Shown: positions 53,574 through 63,518 of the stretch, one piece after another
How the letters are laid out: every line of letters begins with the position of its first letter
How positions within the stretch are numbered: position 1 is the stretch's first letter
From: Chryseobacterium luquanense
GTDB lineage: Bacteria; Bacteroidota; Bacteroidia; Flavobacteriales; Weeksellaceae
DNA length: 64,000 nucleotides
NCBI RefSeq assembly: GCF_026460945.1
Contig: NZ_JAOVZV010000022.1
Location: 79,367 to 143,366, forward strand
Direction of reading: 5' to 3'
Position numbers and translations under genes: made by a program
Notes under the pieces: generated by a model
What the model was told of the DNA's origin: nothing
Databases searched by the model: none
The model's input: the letters and a program-made list of their open reading frames with translations, nothing else

Positions 53574-54623
53574 TTGGTGAAAAAAATCTTCTTGATCCTG
53601 CCTTTACTTTTTCTGATTTTTTCCTGTGGGAATACAAAAGTAGAAAAAGTAGAAAACGCTTTCTATTACTGGAAATCTAATGATTATCCTTCTAGTTCTA
53701 ATAAAGAAAAAGATATTTTGATTAATCAAAATATTAAGAAATTATATGTGAAATTTTTCGAGGTCGATTATACGGATGCAATGGGAAGTTTTCCTATTTC
53801 TAAAACCGGTTTTTCACTGAATTCTTATTGTGATGAAAAATCTACAAGTTTCTATGAAATTATTCCGACAGTTTATATTAAAAATATTGTTTTTCAGAAA
53901 AGTAATGAGAAGGATTTGGATAAACTGGCAGACAATGTCAACTTTCTAATCAATAAATACGCAATCGAAAGATTAGATTCTTTAAAAGTCTCAGAAATCC
54001 AGATTGACTGCGATTGGACGGCTTCTACAAAGGATAAATATTTTTATTTTTTAAAAAAACTAAAGCCGATTTCGCAAAAAGTGATTTCAGCTACTTTGAG
54101 ATTGTATCCATACAAATATCCCAATAAAATGGGCGTTCCACCGGTTGATAAAGTGACTTTGATGTGTTATAATCTAATTAATCCGTTGGCGGATCAGTCT
54201 AAAAATTCAATCCTCGATCTCAAAGAGCTGGAAAGTTATCTGAATACCGGAAAAAAATATCCGTTGCATCTGGATGTTGCGCTTCCGGTGTATTCGTGGA
54301 TGCAGGTTTACCAAAACAATCAGTTTACGGGTGTTCTGTATGATGTGAAAGATATTAAACCACATTTAAAGGAGATAAAACCACTCTGGTACGAAGTACA
54401 GAAAGATACCGTGATAAATTATGAAACATATCTGAGAGTGGGCGACAAGATAAAATATGAGGAAATAACGGCAGATAAAATCATTAAAGCTATTTCGATT
54501 ATCAAGAAAAATATCAAGTTTGATAAAGAAATTACTGTGACACTTTTTCATTTAGACGAAAATCAACTTAACAATTACAGCGATGAAGAAATTAGTCATT
54601 TTTACAGCGATTTTATTAAGTAG
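53574..54623 (+). CDS. Lipoprotein of unknown function (349 aa)
   Basis: Signal with lipobox (FLILPLLFLIFSCGN). Start is TTG (53574) or, equally likely, the GTG at 53577; no ATG fits. A TAnnTTTG box (TACATTTG, 53525-53532) lies 45 bp upstream. The body (KVSEIQIDCDWTASTKDKYF, VDKVTLMCYNL, LDVALPVYSWMQVY) resembles a TIM-barrel glycoside-hydrolase-like fold, though I cannot assign a family. Its 3' end overlaps the next lipoprotein gene by 41 bp. Confidence 0.7.
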   Translation: MVKKIFLILPLLFLIFSCGNTKVEKVENAFYYWKSNDYPSSSNKEKDILINQNIKKLYVKFFEVDYTDAMGSFPISKTGFSLNSYCDEKSTSFYEIIPTVYIKNIVFQKSNEKDLDKLADNVNFLINKYAIERLDSLKVSEIQIDCDWTASTKDKYFYFLKKLKPISQKVISATLRLYPYKYPNKMGVPPVDKVTLMCYNLINPLADQSKNSILDLKELESYLNTGKKYPLHLDVALPVYSWMQVYQNNQFTGVLYDVKDIKPHLKEIKPLWYEVQKDTVINYETYLRVGDKIKYEEITADKIIKAISIIKKNIKFDKEITVTLFHLDENQLNNYSDEEISHFYSDFIK

Positions 54624-56916
54624 CGTTTTTTCAGCATGCGGTTTTTATCCTTACGGGGAAGATGTCCGGTTTTATTTTCTGAATCCTAAGAACTTTTCTT
54701 ATCAGGCCTATTCATCTTTTTATTACTCCGCTTTAAGTTTTGAACAAAATTCTGAAGCTGTAAATTCCAATCACGATAACGAGAAATTGTGGAGAAAATA
54801 TTGTGATAATAAAGTTATTCTCACAGATATTTCAACGGTTTTGGAGGATTTTAGTTTTTCTGATATTCAGGAAAATTCTGTGAATCCTTTTCTTCATTAT
54901 TTATATTCCAAAAAAGATATTGAGGCAATCAATTATTTGAAATTTGCCAAAAATTGTGAGTATTTCAATACTTGGCAAGATGATCCGTGGGAAAGAAACG
55001 AATATTCTGCTATTACAAAGCGAAATGATTTATTAAACAAAGCAACTGTTTTAGCTTCAAAAAGCAGAAAACCAGAATTCAAAAAAAGATATGCATTTTT
55101 GGCAATTCGTCTGGCTTTTTACAATAAGGATATGAAAAGTATTGAAAAGGTTTATGGTCAATATTTTTCTGAAGATCATGTAAACAGTGTTATTGATGTT
55201 TGGGCTTTATATTTTAAGGCCATTTCAGAGCCCAATCCAGCTTTAAAGAATCTTTATTTTGCAAAAGTTTTTGCTGCAAGTCCGGCAAAACGTTTTGTTT
55301 CATGGCAATATTTTGCGTCGAAAGTTCCAATAAATGATGTTTTAAATTTGGCTAAAAATGAAAAAGAAAAAGCAAATGTTTTACTGCTTTACGGTCTTTA
55401 TAATCCGGATAAAAATTTAGAAAATATTAAACAGATTTATGCTGAAAACCCAGGTTATGATGGATTAAGTTTTTTGCTTTATCGTGAATTGAGTAAGCTT
55501 GAAGATTGGGTTTTCACTCCTTATTATTCTCTTTTTTCTACAAATGATGATTATTGGGGAAGTGATTCTGAAAATGAAAATGAACGTAAAATTTTAGAAC
55601 GTTCAGATGTTGACAGAGCATATGCAAAACAGGTTTTGGAATTCATCGATTCAGTTGACTTGTCTAAAGTTGAAAATCCGAATTTCTGGAAATATACAAG
55701 AGCCGAACTTTTATTTATGACAAAAAAATATACTGAAAGTTTAAATCAAATTGAAGAACTGGAACGAATTTTACCCGCTCAAAATCTCATGCGGAATAAT
55801 GTTGAAATGATAAAAGCTTTAAATCTTTTCGCTAATCAAAATTATGTAAATGCTGAAATTCCAGATGCGGCGAAAGAAATTATCATTAAAAATAAAGATA
55901 ACAAACATTTTATATTTGCTTTAGGCAGAGAATTAGAATATTTGGGAAACACTGATGACGCTGCACTTTTATATGCTTCTTTGATTCGCTCAAAAGATGA
56001 TTATAATTTCGTCTACTATAAATCTTTAAAGAATTCCCATCATACTTTCGGTACTTATTATGTTGACTATTTTGATTATTTAGATGCGGTATATTCGCCT
56101 GAACAGGTTTCGGGTTTTATTGATAAAATTAAAGTTTTAAATAATAACACGGATTCATTTTACAGAAATTTTTATTCGGTTGATCAGTCAGAAATCAATT
56201 CTTTATATGATTTATTAGGAACAAAATACATCCGGCAAAATAAACTGAATTTAGCTTTGCATGCGTTTAATAAACTCGGCGAAAATTATTTTAATGCACA
56301 GTATTCACTTTGGGAAAGAGATGGTAAAGACAATTACTATTCATCCAGCAAAGTTTTTGATCAGAATCCTTTTTATCATTTAAAATATACTCCGGATTTT
56401 ATTCCTGAAAAAGAACATTTCAGAGTGAATAAAGTTTCGGTGACCAGAAAGCTTATAGAATATCTGAATAAAGCCAATAATCTGAAAGAAAAAGATAGGG
56501 ATTACTATTATTTCCTGGTGGCAATCTGTTACTACAATATGTCGCAATATGGCAATGCATGGATGATGAGAAGATATTCTGTCAGTTCTGCAGGAAATTA
56601 TTCTATTCGGGAAGATAATCAGGAATTTAATACAGCCGGTCTAGCAAAATTCTATTATGGCAAAGCCTTAGAAAATGCTCAAACCGATAAATTTAAAGCG
56701 TTGTGCCTGAGAATGCAGGGAAGATGTGAAAACTACAGCTACGATTTTAATATTGAGAATACGATAAATTCTTCTTTTCAAACTGATAACTATGAGAATG
56801 TAAGATTTGAACAAAATAAATATTATCAGGATCTTAAAAGTAAATATTCAAATCAGTATGAAGATATGATCAGCGGTTGTGAATCTTTTAAAGCTTATTT
56901 TAAAGCGAGAAGATAA
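54583..56916 (+). CDS. Large lipoprotein of unknown function (777 aa)
   Basis: Lipobox ILLSSVFSACGFYPYGEDVRFYFLNP. The rest is helical with weak TPR-like periodicity (KYTESLNQIEELERILP; QNKLNLALHAFNKLGENYFNAQY). The start lies 41 bp inside the preceding gene in another frame, a large overlap that points to translational coupling. Such paired exported proteins are common in Flavobacteriia but have no assigned role. Confidence 0.75.
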   Translation: MKKLVIFTAILLSSVFSACGFYPYGEDVRFYFLNPKNFSYQAYSSFYYSALSFEQNSEAVNSNHDNEKLWRKYCDNKVILTDISTVLEDFSFSDIQENSVNPFLHYLYSKKDIEAINYLKFAKNCEYFNTWQDDPWERNEYSAITKRNDLLNKATVLASKSRKPEFKKRYAFLAIRLAFYNKDMKSIEKVYGQYFSEDHVNSVIDVWALYFKAISEPNPALKNLYFAKVFAASPAKRFVSWQYFASKVPINDVLNLAKNEKEKANVLLLYGLYNPDKNLENIKQIYAENPGYDGLSFLLYRELSKLEDWVFTPYYSLFSTNDDYWGSDSENENERKILERSDVDRAYAKQVLEFIDSVDLSKVENPNFWKYTRAELLFMTKKYTESLNQIEELERILPAQNLMRNNVEMIKALNLFANQNYVNAEIPDAAKEIIIKNKDNKHFIFALGRELEYLGNTDDAALLYASLIRSKDDYNFVYYKSLKNSHHTFGTYYVDYFDYLDAVYSPEQVSGFIDKIKVLNNNTDSFYRNFYSVDQSEINSLYDLLGTKYIRQNKLNLALHAFNKLGENYFNAQYSLWERDGKDNYYSSSKVFDQNPFYHLKYTPDFIPEKEHFRVNKVSVTRKLIEYLNKANNLKEKDRDYYYFLVAICYYNMSQYGNAWMMRRYSVSSAGNYSIREDNQEFNTAGLAKFYYGKALENAQTDKFKALCLRMQGRCENYSYDFNIENTINSSFQTDNYENVRFEQNKYYQDLKSKYSNQYEDMISGCESFKAYFKARR

Positions 56917-56930
56917 TATTAGTAGAAATA

Positions 56931-56962
56931 AAAAATGCGGCTTCATAAGAAACCGCATTTTT
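56931..56962. terminator. Terminator between convergent genes
   Basis: AAAAATGCGG and CCGCATTTTT pair, with TTC/GAA inside the loop; T run on both strands. Confidence 0.8.
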
Positions 56963-56984
56963 TTATTTTTAGAAAAATCAGAGA

Positions 56985-58043
56985 TTAATAGTTTTTGTAA
57001 ACTCCGTTTGCTCCCATTCCAGCTTTAAATTTGCTGACTGCAGCTCCTGCAGTTGTATAAACAGTGATTTCGCTTGGCGCTGTAAATCCTTTTACATCTA
57101 TTGTGAAAATTCTTCCGTCTATTACATTGAACCCGTAAAGTGTAAAATAATCTCCTCCATCTACTGCTGTAATAAGTGGTGATGTAGGAGCAGTTGTAGC
57201 GGTCATCACCATAGAATAAATTTTATTCTTAGAACTGAAATAAAATCTGCCTCCGTCAATTTGAAGATTCGTTCCTTTTTCAATTCCTGTCAATGTTGTC
57301 GTGGTGATAGTTCCTCCGGTTGCAGGAATTTGGTGAATGTACGAATTCGAAGTTCCTTCAGCAATTGCATAAACACTGTTGTTGTAAGAAATAATTCTGT
57401 TGATGTTAGTTCCGTTTGGTACCTGAATCGGTGTAGCATCAATCGTATTTGAAGTGGTATTGATTTTTGTAATTGTAGTTCCCGGATTGAAAGAATTAGT
57501 GTTTTGCACAAAAATATTTCCTCCTGCTTCTACAATTCTTTCAACTGTACTTGTTGATGCAAAATCAATTTTCTTTACAAATGAGTTATCAGATAATTTG
57601 TAAACATTTACAAACTTTCCACCTGCATATTTATCATTAGAAACATATAGATTTCCATTAGCAACTGCCATGTAACGAGGGTTGTCTAATTGAGCTGTAA
57701 TTTCTCCAGATTTTTTAAATGTAACTCGGTCTACTACCTGAATTTTGTTTGAATTATTCAACAAAAGATACGCTTTATCACCATTGAAAACCATTGTCTG
57801 AAGTACATCACCTAAGTTTTCGTTGTTGTTTTTTGCTTTATAGATGTCATCCTGCATCAGGCTTAGATCTTTAGTAACAAAAGTTACATCAGCATTTGGT
57901 TTTCCAAAATTACCTTCATTGGTAACTAAAAATCCGTTATTGTAATTAATTTCCGGGATAATCTCCTCATAATCCGAAGTACACGAAATCGAAAATAACA
58001 GGACGAATCCAAAAATAAACTGTAATAGTCTGTTTAATTTCAT
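56985..58043 (-). CDS. Surface YncE/DUF5074-like beta-propeller lipoprotein
   Basis: Lipobox FVLLFSISCTSDYEE, then repeated blades each holding a VNxx-x-N-LYVSND or AYLLLNNSNKIQVVD pattern, typical of DUF5074 seven-blade propellers. It begins NNGFLVTNEGNFGKPNADVTF, the family's opening. It lies 12 bp downstream of a TonB-dependent receptor under a cobalamin riboswitch, so it is most likely a surface partner in B12 or corrinoid capture. Confidence 0.85.
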   Translation of the reverse strand: MKLNRLLQFIFGFVLLFSISCTSDYEEIIPEINYNNGFLVTNEGNFGKPNADVTFVTKDLSLMQDDIYKAKNNNENLGDVLQTMVFNGDKAYLLLNNSNKIQVVDRVTFKKSGEITAQLDNPRYMAVANGNLYVSNDKYAGGKFVNVYKLSDNSFVKKIDFASTSTVERIVEAGGNIFVQNTNSFNPGTTITKINTTSNTIDATPIQVPNGTNINRIISYNNSVYAIAEGTSNSYIHQIPATGGTITTTTLTGIEKGTNLQIDGGRFYFSSKNKIYSMVMTATTAPTSPLITAVDGGDYFTLYGFNVIDGRIFTIDVKGFTAPSEITVYTTAGAAVSKFKAGMGANGVYKNY

Positions 58044-58055
58044 AATATTATTGTT

Positions 58056-59894
58056 TTAAAAATTTATTGTTGTGTTGACACTGTAATTCCTTTTTGGAAG
58101 CGGATAATAATCTACCGTTTCATAGACAGTATCTGTAATATTGTTTACTTTAAATCCTAAAGTGTATTTTTTTAAAATTGTTGTCGAAACTCCCGCATTC
58201 ATTACAAAATAAGGATAAATAGCATATTTTTTACTCTCATCAGAAGTCGTATAAGTTAATCCGTTAAACATTCCCTGTGCGTAAAATTTCAAAAATTTGT
58301 ATTGATAATCTATATTCGAAGAAACTTTATGCAACGGAACATACGTCAGCTGTTTTTGAGTTGCCAAATCTACGGATTTTGTATAAACATATCCTGCAGT
58401 TAGCTTTACAGAATGATTTTTATTAAAACTTTTTTGATAACTGAGCTGAGATTCCAGACCGTAAGATTCTACTTTGTCGGTATTAACAGGAGCCCAATAA
58501 CCAAACGCAGTTGGTAACCAACGAATCATATTGTCGATTTTCATGTAATATGGATTTAAACTTAGTGTAAAACCTGCCACACTAAATTCATGATTCATAT
58601 CTGCCTGAACTGAAGTTTCTGATTTAAGATTAAGATTTCCTCCCGGATTCCAATATAAATCATTAAATGATGGAAATCTGAAGTTTTTTGATACGTTTAA
58701 ATTAACCTGATACCAACTATTTGCTTTCCATTTTCCTGAAAAAGAGTAGAGGAGAGGTGAGTCTATATTTTCAACAAAATCTTGTTTAATTCCAGCTTCA
58801 AATCGTAGATTAGACATTGCGAAATATCTTAATAAACCCGCAGCTGAACCAACATTTCTACTTACCTTCTCTATTTTCGAATCTCCTAAACCTTCTCCCT
58901 GATTTTGCTGAAATTCACCAATTACATTGATATTCAGTTTAGGAATAATAAAATAATTGAAATCATTTTTAAAAATGTAATTTTTATTAATTCCGCCGCT
59001 CGTAAAAGGAGCGTTGTAAACCCCAAAATACTGGAAATTATCTTCCGTGTAAGCTGCTTTTAAACTGTTTGAAATTTTAGATTTATTAATGTCCCAAGAA
59101 AGAAGACTTCTCATAGTCTGCGCATTATAACTTGTCTTATTCCCGTTCTCTTCAAGAATTCTGTAATTCTGAGTAGCGTCATAAAACTGACTTTGCCATG
59201 AAATTGTCTGATGATTGGCAATCTTATAAGCAGCACCAAAATTGAAAGTTGTATTGTAAAACTTTCCGTTTCTGTTGATGTAATTATTTTTTTCAGGTAC
59301 TTCGTAATTGTTTTCGCTAATCAGATAATTTCCAGAAGCTTTAAAACTGAATCTATCATTACTGTAAGCTGCTTTCAAAAAATTATTATAAGTTCCGAAA
59401 GATGCAGCTTCAGAGTTAAATAACCCGCTAAAACCATTATTGAAGCTCAGGTTATTATTTAAATGAATACTTCCGCCAATTGCTCCGCTTCCGTAAATCA
59501 CACTTCCGCCACCGGATTTTATGTCCATTTGGTCATACCCGAAAAGTGCAATATTATTAATGTCACCCTGTCCTAAAAACTGAGAATTAATATTAATTCC
59601 GTTCCACACAAAAGCAGTCTGTTGAGCCGTTGTTCCTCTGAAAGAAGGTGAAGAAACTGCTCCGCGACCATTTTCTTTGATGTAAACAGGCGATTGGAAA
59701 CGTAAAACCTCAGAAAGGTTAGACGAATTTTTTTGAATATCTTCTGGAGATAAAGTATTTAACGAATGAAAAAGTTTTACTTTTTTCATCTGATTATCAA
59801 ATACATAAACCGTGTCGATGATTTTTTCCTGACTATAATAAATTGTCAGGCATGAAGACACAGAAAGTAGGATAAATGCTTTTTTTAAAATCAT
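58056..59894 (-). CDS. TonB-dependent outer membrane receptor for cobalamin (BtuB-like)
   Basis: A 612-residue receptor with an N-terminal plug (NTLSPEDIQKNSSNLSEVLRF, GRGAVSSPSFRGTTAQQTAFVWNG) and a 22-strand barrel ending in KRNYSVNTTINF with a terminal Phe. A cobalamin riboswitch sits directly upstream. With the propeller lipoprotein downstream it forms a B12 uptake unit. The inner-membrane ABC genes are not in this window. Confidence 0.93.
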   Translation of the reverse strand: MILKKAFILLSVSSCLTIYYSQEKIIDTVYVFDNQMKKVKLFHSLNTLSPEDIQKNSSNLSEVLRFQSPVYIKENGRGAVSSPSFRGTTAQQTAFVWNGININSQFLGQGDINNIALFGYDQMDIKSGGGSVIYGSGAIGGSIHLNNNLSFNNGFSGLFNSEAASFGTYNNFLKAAYSNDRFSFKASGNYLISENNYEVPEKNNYINRNGKFYNTTFNFGAAYKIANHQTISWQSQFYDATQNYRILEENGNKTSYNAQTMRSLLSWDINKSKISNSLKAAYTEDNFQYFGVYNAPFTSGGINKNYIFKNDFNYFIIPKLNINVIGEFQQNQGEGLGDSKIEKVSRNVGSAAGLLRYFAMSNLRFEAGIKQDFVENIDSPLLYSFSGKWKANSWYQVNLNVSKNFRFPSFNDLYWNPGGNLNLKSETSVQADMNHEFSVAGFTLSLNPYYMKIDNMIRWLPTAFGYWAPVNTDKVESYGLESQLSYQKSFNKNHSVKLTAGYVYTKSVDLATQKQLTYVPLHKVSSNIDYQYKFLKFYAQGMFNGLTYTTSDESKKYAIYPYFVMNAGVSTTILKKYTLGFKVNNITDTVYETVDYYPLPKRNYSVNTTINF

Positions 59895-59942
59895 GTCATA
59901 TTTGCCTTTCCTCCGAAAGCAATCATTTATTAATATTTAAAA

Positions 59943-60098
59943 TTTCGGCAGGTCTCCTGACTTTCGCTTTTACTACACCTTCCCGTTTTTGACAGTGGTT
60001 TTTTGTAGAAAATAAGGTTGCGATTTACAGTTGCGGGGACAGTTTGGGATTTCCACCCAATTCCCTCTTAGTTCCAATCTCTTAGAAACCAAAATTTT
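59943..60098 (-). ncRNA. Cobalamin riboswitch
   Basis: Read on the minus strand it contains the class's conserved blocks in order: GGGAATTGGGTGGAAATCCC, CTGTCCCCGCAACTGTAA (the B12 box core), GGGAAGG and AGTCAGGAGACCTGCC. It lies 48 bp before the receptor start and should shut off the operon when B12 is plentiful. Confidence 0.95.
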
Positions 60099-60250
60099 TG
60101 CAAATATAGTTTTTTTGAAAAGAAAGATTAAGTTTTATTAAAGCTAAAGTAAAATCTTGTAATTCATTAGATTAAAATTTTTAACCGCAAAAAATACAAA
60201 GATTATATTTTCAATCATCTGTGTTAATCTGTGCAATCCGTGGGAAAACC

Positions 60251-60733
60251 TTACAAAAACGTTCCGTCAAAATAAAAAGGAAGCAAATCTTTGATAGAAC
60301 TCACTTTAATCACTTCATCATTTAGATTAGAAAAATACAATTCAATATTTTCATTTTGTTTCGTTTCATATTCAATAATACTTTGTCGACAAGCGCCACA
60401 AGGTGGAATTGGTGGATTTTTCTCTGAAAACTCTTTAGGCCCGCCTACAACAAATATTTTTTTAACAACCTGATTCGGAAAATTAGCTCCAATCCAGAAT
60501 AAAGCAGTTCTTTCAGCACAAAGTCCGGAAGGAAAAGCTGCATTTTCCTGATTGTTTCCTGAGAAAATTTCACCATTTTCCAGCAACACTGCGCAACCTA
60601 CAAAGAAGTTGGAGTAGGGAGCATAAGCATTTTCTCTTGCCTGAATTGCTTTTTCAAAAAGCCTATTTTCAACTTCGGTAAGTTCGTTCCTGCTTTTGAA
60701 ATGTTCGTAATTGATTTTTATATCTTTTTTCAT
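60251..60733 (-). CDS. cdd: Cytidine deaminase
   Basis: Deaminates cytidine to uridine in pyrimidine salvage. The zinc site reads CAERTAL with catalytic Glu, then PPIPPCGACRQ (PCxxC). Substrate region YAPYSNFFVGCAVLLENGEIFSGNN. I start at 60733 (KKDIKINYEHFKS); a longer frame from 60787 would add 18 residues with no family support. It is divergent from the old yellow enzyme gene. Confidence 0.95.
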   Translation of the reverse strand: MKKDIKINYEHFKSRNELTEVENRLFEKAIQARENAYAPYSNFFVGCAVLLENGEIFSGNNQENAAFPSGLCAERTALFWIGANFPNQVVKKIFVVGGPKEFSEKNPPIPPCGACRQSIIEYETKQNENIELYFSNLNDEVIKVSSIKDLLPFYFDGTFL

Positions 60734-60787
60734 TTTTGCTTGCGTAAAAAGGGGCATAAAAGTAAACCTTTTTGATGAAGCTGGCAA

Positions 60788-60795
60788 TATCTTTG
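60788..60795 (+). promoter_or_regulatory. Predicted -7 box of the old yellow enzyme gene
   Basis: TATCTTTG fits TAnnTTTG, 47 bp before the start at 60842. Confidence 0.45.
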
Positions 60796-60841
60796 TTACG
60801 ATAGTAAATCGTAATTTTAAACATTTAAAAAAATAAATTCA

Positions 60842-61894
60842 ATGTTATATTCTCCTATAAAATTTAGAAATGTAGAGCTGAAAAACCGTTGGGTAATGTC
60901 GCCTATGTGTATGTATTCCGCAGAAAATGGTTTGGCTAACGATTTTCATTTTGTTCATTACGGAAGTCGTTCTCAAGGTGGAACCGGACTTCTCATCGTA
61001 GAAGCAAGTGGAGTAGAACCGAAAGGCAGAATTACCAATCATTGCATGGGAATTTGGAATGACGAACAAGCCGAAAAACTTCAGAAAATTGTAGAATTTG
61101 TACACAAAAATTCCGAGAGTAAAATAGGAATTCAGATTGCTCATGCAGGAAGAAAAGGTTCTACATGGGAAAATAAACAAATTTCTCTTGAAGAAGGTTG
61201 GGAAACTATTGCGCCAAGTCCTATTCCTTATCATCCGACGGAGAGAATTCCGCATGTATTAACTTTAGAGGAAATTAAAGAACAGATTCAGAATTTTAAA
61301 AATGCTGCAAAACGTGCTGTAGATGCTGGTTTTGATGTTGTTGAAATTCACGCAGCTCATGGGTATTTAATTCATCAGTTTTTATCACCACTTTCCAATG
61401 TGAGAACCGATGAATACGGAGGAAATTTTGAAAACAGAATCAGATTTTTAATTGAAATTGTAAATGCTGTCAATGAAGAATTGAATGAAAATGTAGCCCT
61501 TTTTGTAAGAATTTCCGGAACGGAATATGCAGAAAATGGTTGGGATATTGATGAAAGTGTAGAATTATCTAAAATTTTAAAAGACCACAATGTCGATTTA
61601 GTTGATGTTTCAAGTGGTGGAAATATTCACGGAGCAAAAATTTCTGTTTTTGATGGTTATCAGGTTCCTTTTTCTTCGGCGGTGAGAAATAAGGCAAATG
61701 TAAAAACCGGAGCGGTTGGTTTAATCACAAAAACTGAACAGGCGGAAGAAATTTTGCAAAACGGTGAAGCTGATTTAATATTTGTGGCAAGAGAAATTTT
61801 AAGAAACCCATATTTGGCGGTTCACGGTTCTTTTGAAACGAAAGAAGAATGTTTTTTTCCACATCAGTATTTGAGAGCGAAAATTTCTTCTTAA
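60842..61894 (+). CDS. NADPH dehydrogenase / old yellow enzyme (NamA-like)
   Basis: FMN-dependent ene-reductase of 350 residues. Family marks: LKNRWVMSPMCMYSAENGLAND (the YqjM-type Cys near residue 22), GLLIVEASGVEPKGR, IQIAHAGRKGS (His-Ala-Gly-Arg), VEIHAAHGYLIHQFLSP and FVAREILRNPY. It is the thermophilic-like class. Reduces activated alkenes such as enones. Single gene on its own promoter. Confidence 0.92.
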   Translation: MLYSPIKFRNVELKNRWVMSPMCMYSAENGLANDFHFVHYGSRSQGGTGLLIVEASGVEPKGRITNHCMGIWNDEQAEKLQKIVEFVHKNSESKIGIQIAHAGRKGSTWENKQISLEEGWETIAPSPIPYHPTERIPHVLTLEEIKEQIQNFKNAAKRAVDAGFDVVEIHAAHGYLIHQFLSPLSNVRTDEYGGNFENRIRFLIEIVNAVNEELNENVALFVRISGTEYAENGWDIDESVELSKILKDHNVDLVDVSSGGNIHGAKISVFDGYQVPFSSAVRNKANVKTGAVGLITKTEQAEEILQNGEADLIFVAREILRNPYLAVHGSFETKEECFFPHQYLRAKISS

Positions 61895-61921
61895 TTTTAG
61901 CTGCGAATTTAAAAAACGACA

Positions 61922-62212
61922 ATGCATATAGAAGATTTCATGCTTCCATGTCCCAGCAAAAAGTTTTTGGGAATAGAATGTTTCGGTTGCGGAACTCAAA
62001 GAGCTATTGTAATGGTTTTTCAGGGTAAATTTTCTGAGGCATTTCAAATGTTTCCGGCAGTTTACACTTTATTGTTGTTTTTCTGCTTTGTGGGACTTAA
62101 CTTTATCGACAAAAAAAGAAATTACGGTCAGGTTTTAATTTTTTTAGCAATAATTAATTCTGTAATAATGGTTTTTTCTTATTTTTATAAACATTTTTTC
62201 ATTTACTATTAA
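61922..62212 (+). CDS. DUF2752 membrane protein
   Basis: The DUF2752 hallmark CFGCGTQRAIVMVFQGKFSEAF is present near residue 20, with two following transmembrane helices (VYTLLLFFCFVGL; VLIFLAIINSVIMVFSYF). Function unknown. 27 bp after the old yellow enzyme and 21 bp before the CCC-motif gene. Confidence 0.88.
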   Translation: MHIEDFMLPCPSKKFLGIECFGCGTQRAIVMVFQGKFSEAFQMFPAVYTLLLFFCFVGLNFIDKKRNYGQVLIFLAIINSVIMVFSYFYKHFFIYY

Positions 62213-62233
62213 ACTAAACATTAAAAATAAATT

Positions 62234-62566
62234 ATGAATCAACAAAAATTACCAAATGCTACGGCGGTACTTGTTTTAGGAATCGTCTCAATTGTAGGAT
62301 GTTGTTGCTATGGAGTTGTAGGGCTTATTGCCGGAATTATCGGCCTTGTTCTTTACAAAAAAGATAATGCATTGTACCAAGCAAATCCAACAATGTACTC
62401 AGATTACAACAATCTTAATACGGGGAAAATTCTTTGTATTATAGGTTTGTCACTAAGTGCGCTGTATCTTATTTTAAATATTGTAATGATTTCTGTTTTC
62501 GGATGGGAAGCTCTTTCAGATCAACAATTAATGCAGGAACGTATCAGAGAATTGATGGGACAATAA
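62234..62566 (+). CDS. CCC-motif membrane protein
   Basis: Characteristic GIVSIVGCCCYGVVGLIAGIIGLVLYKKDNALY at the N-terminus and a second transmembrane pair, 110 residues. This small family is typical of Bacteroidota and often sits beside a DUF2752 gene, as here. Role unknown. A perfect stem terminator follows. Confidence 0.9.
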   Translation: MNQQKLPNATAVLVLGIVSIVGCCCYGVVGLIAGIIGLVLYKKDNALYQANPTMYSDYNNLNTGKILCIIGLSLSALYLILNIVMISVFGWEALSDQQLMQERIRELMGQ

Positions 62567-62588
62567 TAATTTTTCAAATAAATTTTAT

Positions 62589-62610
62589 AAGACTGCAGAA
62601 ATGCAGTCTT
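62589..62610 (+). terminator. Terminator after the CCC-motif gene
   Basis: AAGACTGCA and TGCAGTCTT pair perfectly around a GAAA tetraloop, followed by a T run. Confidence 0.85.
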
Positions 62611-62647
62611 TTTTATTTAATTTTTCAATGTAAAGAGAATTAAAAAT

Positions 62648-62655
62648 TATCTTTG
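62648..62655 (+). promoter_or_regulatory. Predicted -7 box of the GLPGLI gene
   Basis: TATCTTTG fits TAnnTTTG, 27 bp before the start at 62682. Confidence 0.45.
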
Positions 62656-62681
62656 TCTTATAATAGCAACCTGTTTTTAAT

Positions 62682-63500
62682 ATGAATAAATTAATTAAAC
62701 TCCTTTTTCTTTTAATTTTCAGTATCGGTTTTTCGCAAACCAATAGATTTATTTATGAGCTCGACCTGAAAAAATATACTAAGAACGTTAAGATAAACAT
62801 GGTTTTAGATGTTACTAAAGATGAGGTGAAGTTTTATGATTATGGTTTTATTGAGGCAGATTCTATTGGTAAAAGAAATAATGTCAATCAGTTTTATAAT
62901 ACTCAGGTCGATCAATTAGTTATTAGAAAAACGAACAGTTTTGAGAATACTGAGTTTCACGACAGTATGTTCGATTATTTCAGTATTACTTCTAAAGATG
63001 AAATGGGTTGGAAAATTGAAAAAGAAACTAAGAAATCTGGTGAATATACACTTCAAAAAGCTACAACGAATTTTGGCGGAAGATTTTGGACAGCCTGGTT
63101 TTGTACAGCAATTCCTTTTCAGGAAGGTCCATATAAATTCAGAGGTTTGCCGGGATTAATATTTGAGTTAAATGATCAAAATAAAGATTTCTCTTATACT
63201 TTAATTAAAATTAAAAAACTTAATGAAGATTTTGATACGAAGAAGTTTTTAGAAACACATTATGGAACTCAACCAATTCGTGTGAATAGAAAACAATATC
63301 ATGACGTAAAAATAAATTATTATAATGATCCTGTTTCTGAAGGCAGAAAAATACTAAAAAACGGAGGAAACATTACTTTTCAGGGAGAAAAAGTAACAAC
63401 AGTAGAGCAGCTTGATCAAAAAAGAAAATCAATTCAGAAAAGCATCAAAAATTATTACAGTCCATTAGAATTGGATAAAGCAATCCCGTATCCTAACTAA
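62682..63500 (+). CDS. GLPGLI-family exported protein
   Basis: Signal peptide (LIKLLFLLIFSIGFSQ), beta-rich body and the defining FRGLPGLIFELNDQNKDFSYTL motif near residue 155. The family is confined to Bacteroidota and has no known biochemical role. Length 272 is usual. Confidence 0.93.
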   Translation: MNKLIKLLFLLIFSIGFSQTNRFIYELDLKKYTKNVKINMVLDVTKDEVKFYDYGFIEADSIGKRNNVNQFYNTQVDQLVIRKTNSFENTEFHDSMFDYFSITSKDEMGWKIEKETKKSGEYTLQKATTNFGGRFWTAWFCTAIPFQEGPYKFRGLPGLIFELNDQNKDFSYTLIKIKKLNEDFDTKKFLETHYGTQPIRVNRKQYHDVKINYYNDPVSEGRKILKNGGNITFQGEKVTTVEQLDQKRKSIQKSIKNYYSPLELDKAIPYPN

Positions 63501-63518
63501 TTTTTAATTTAAACTATC

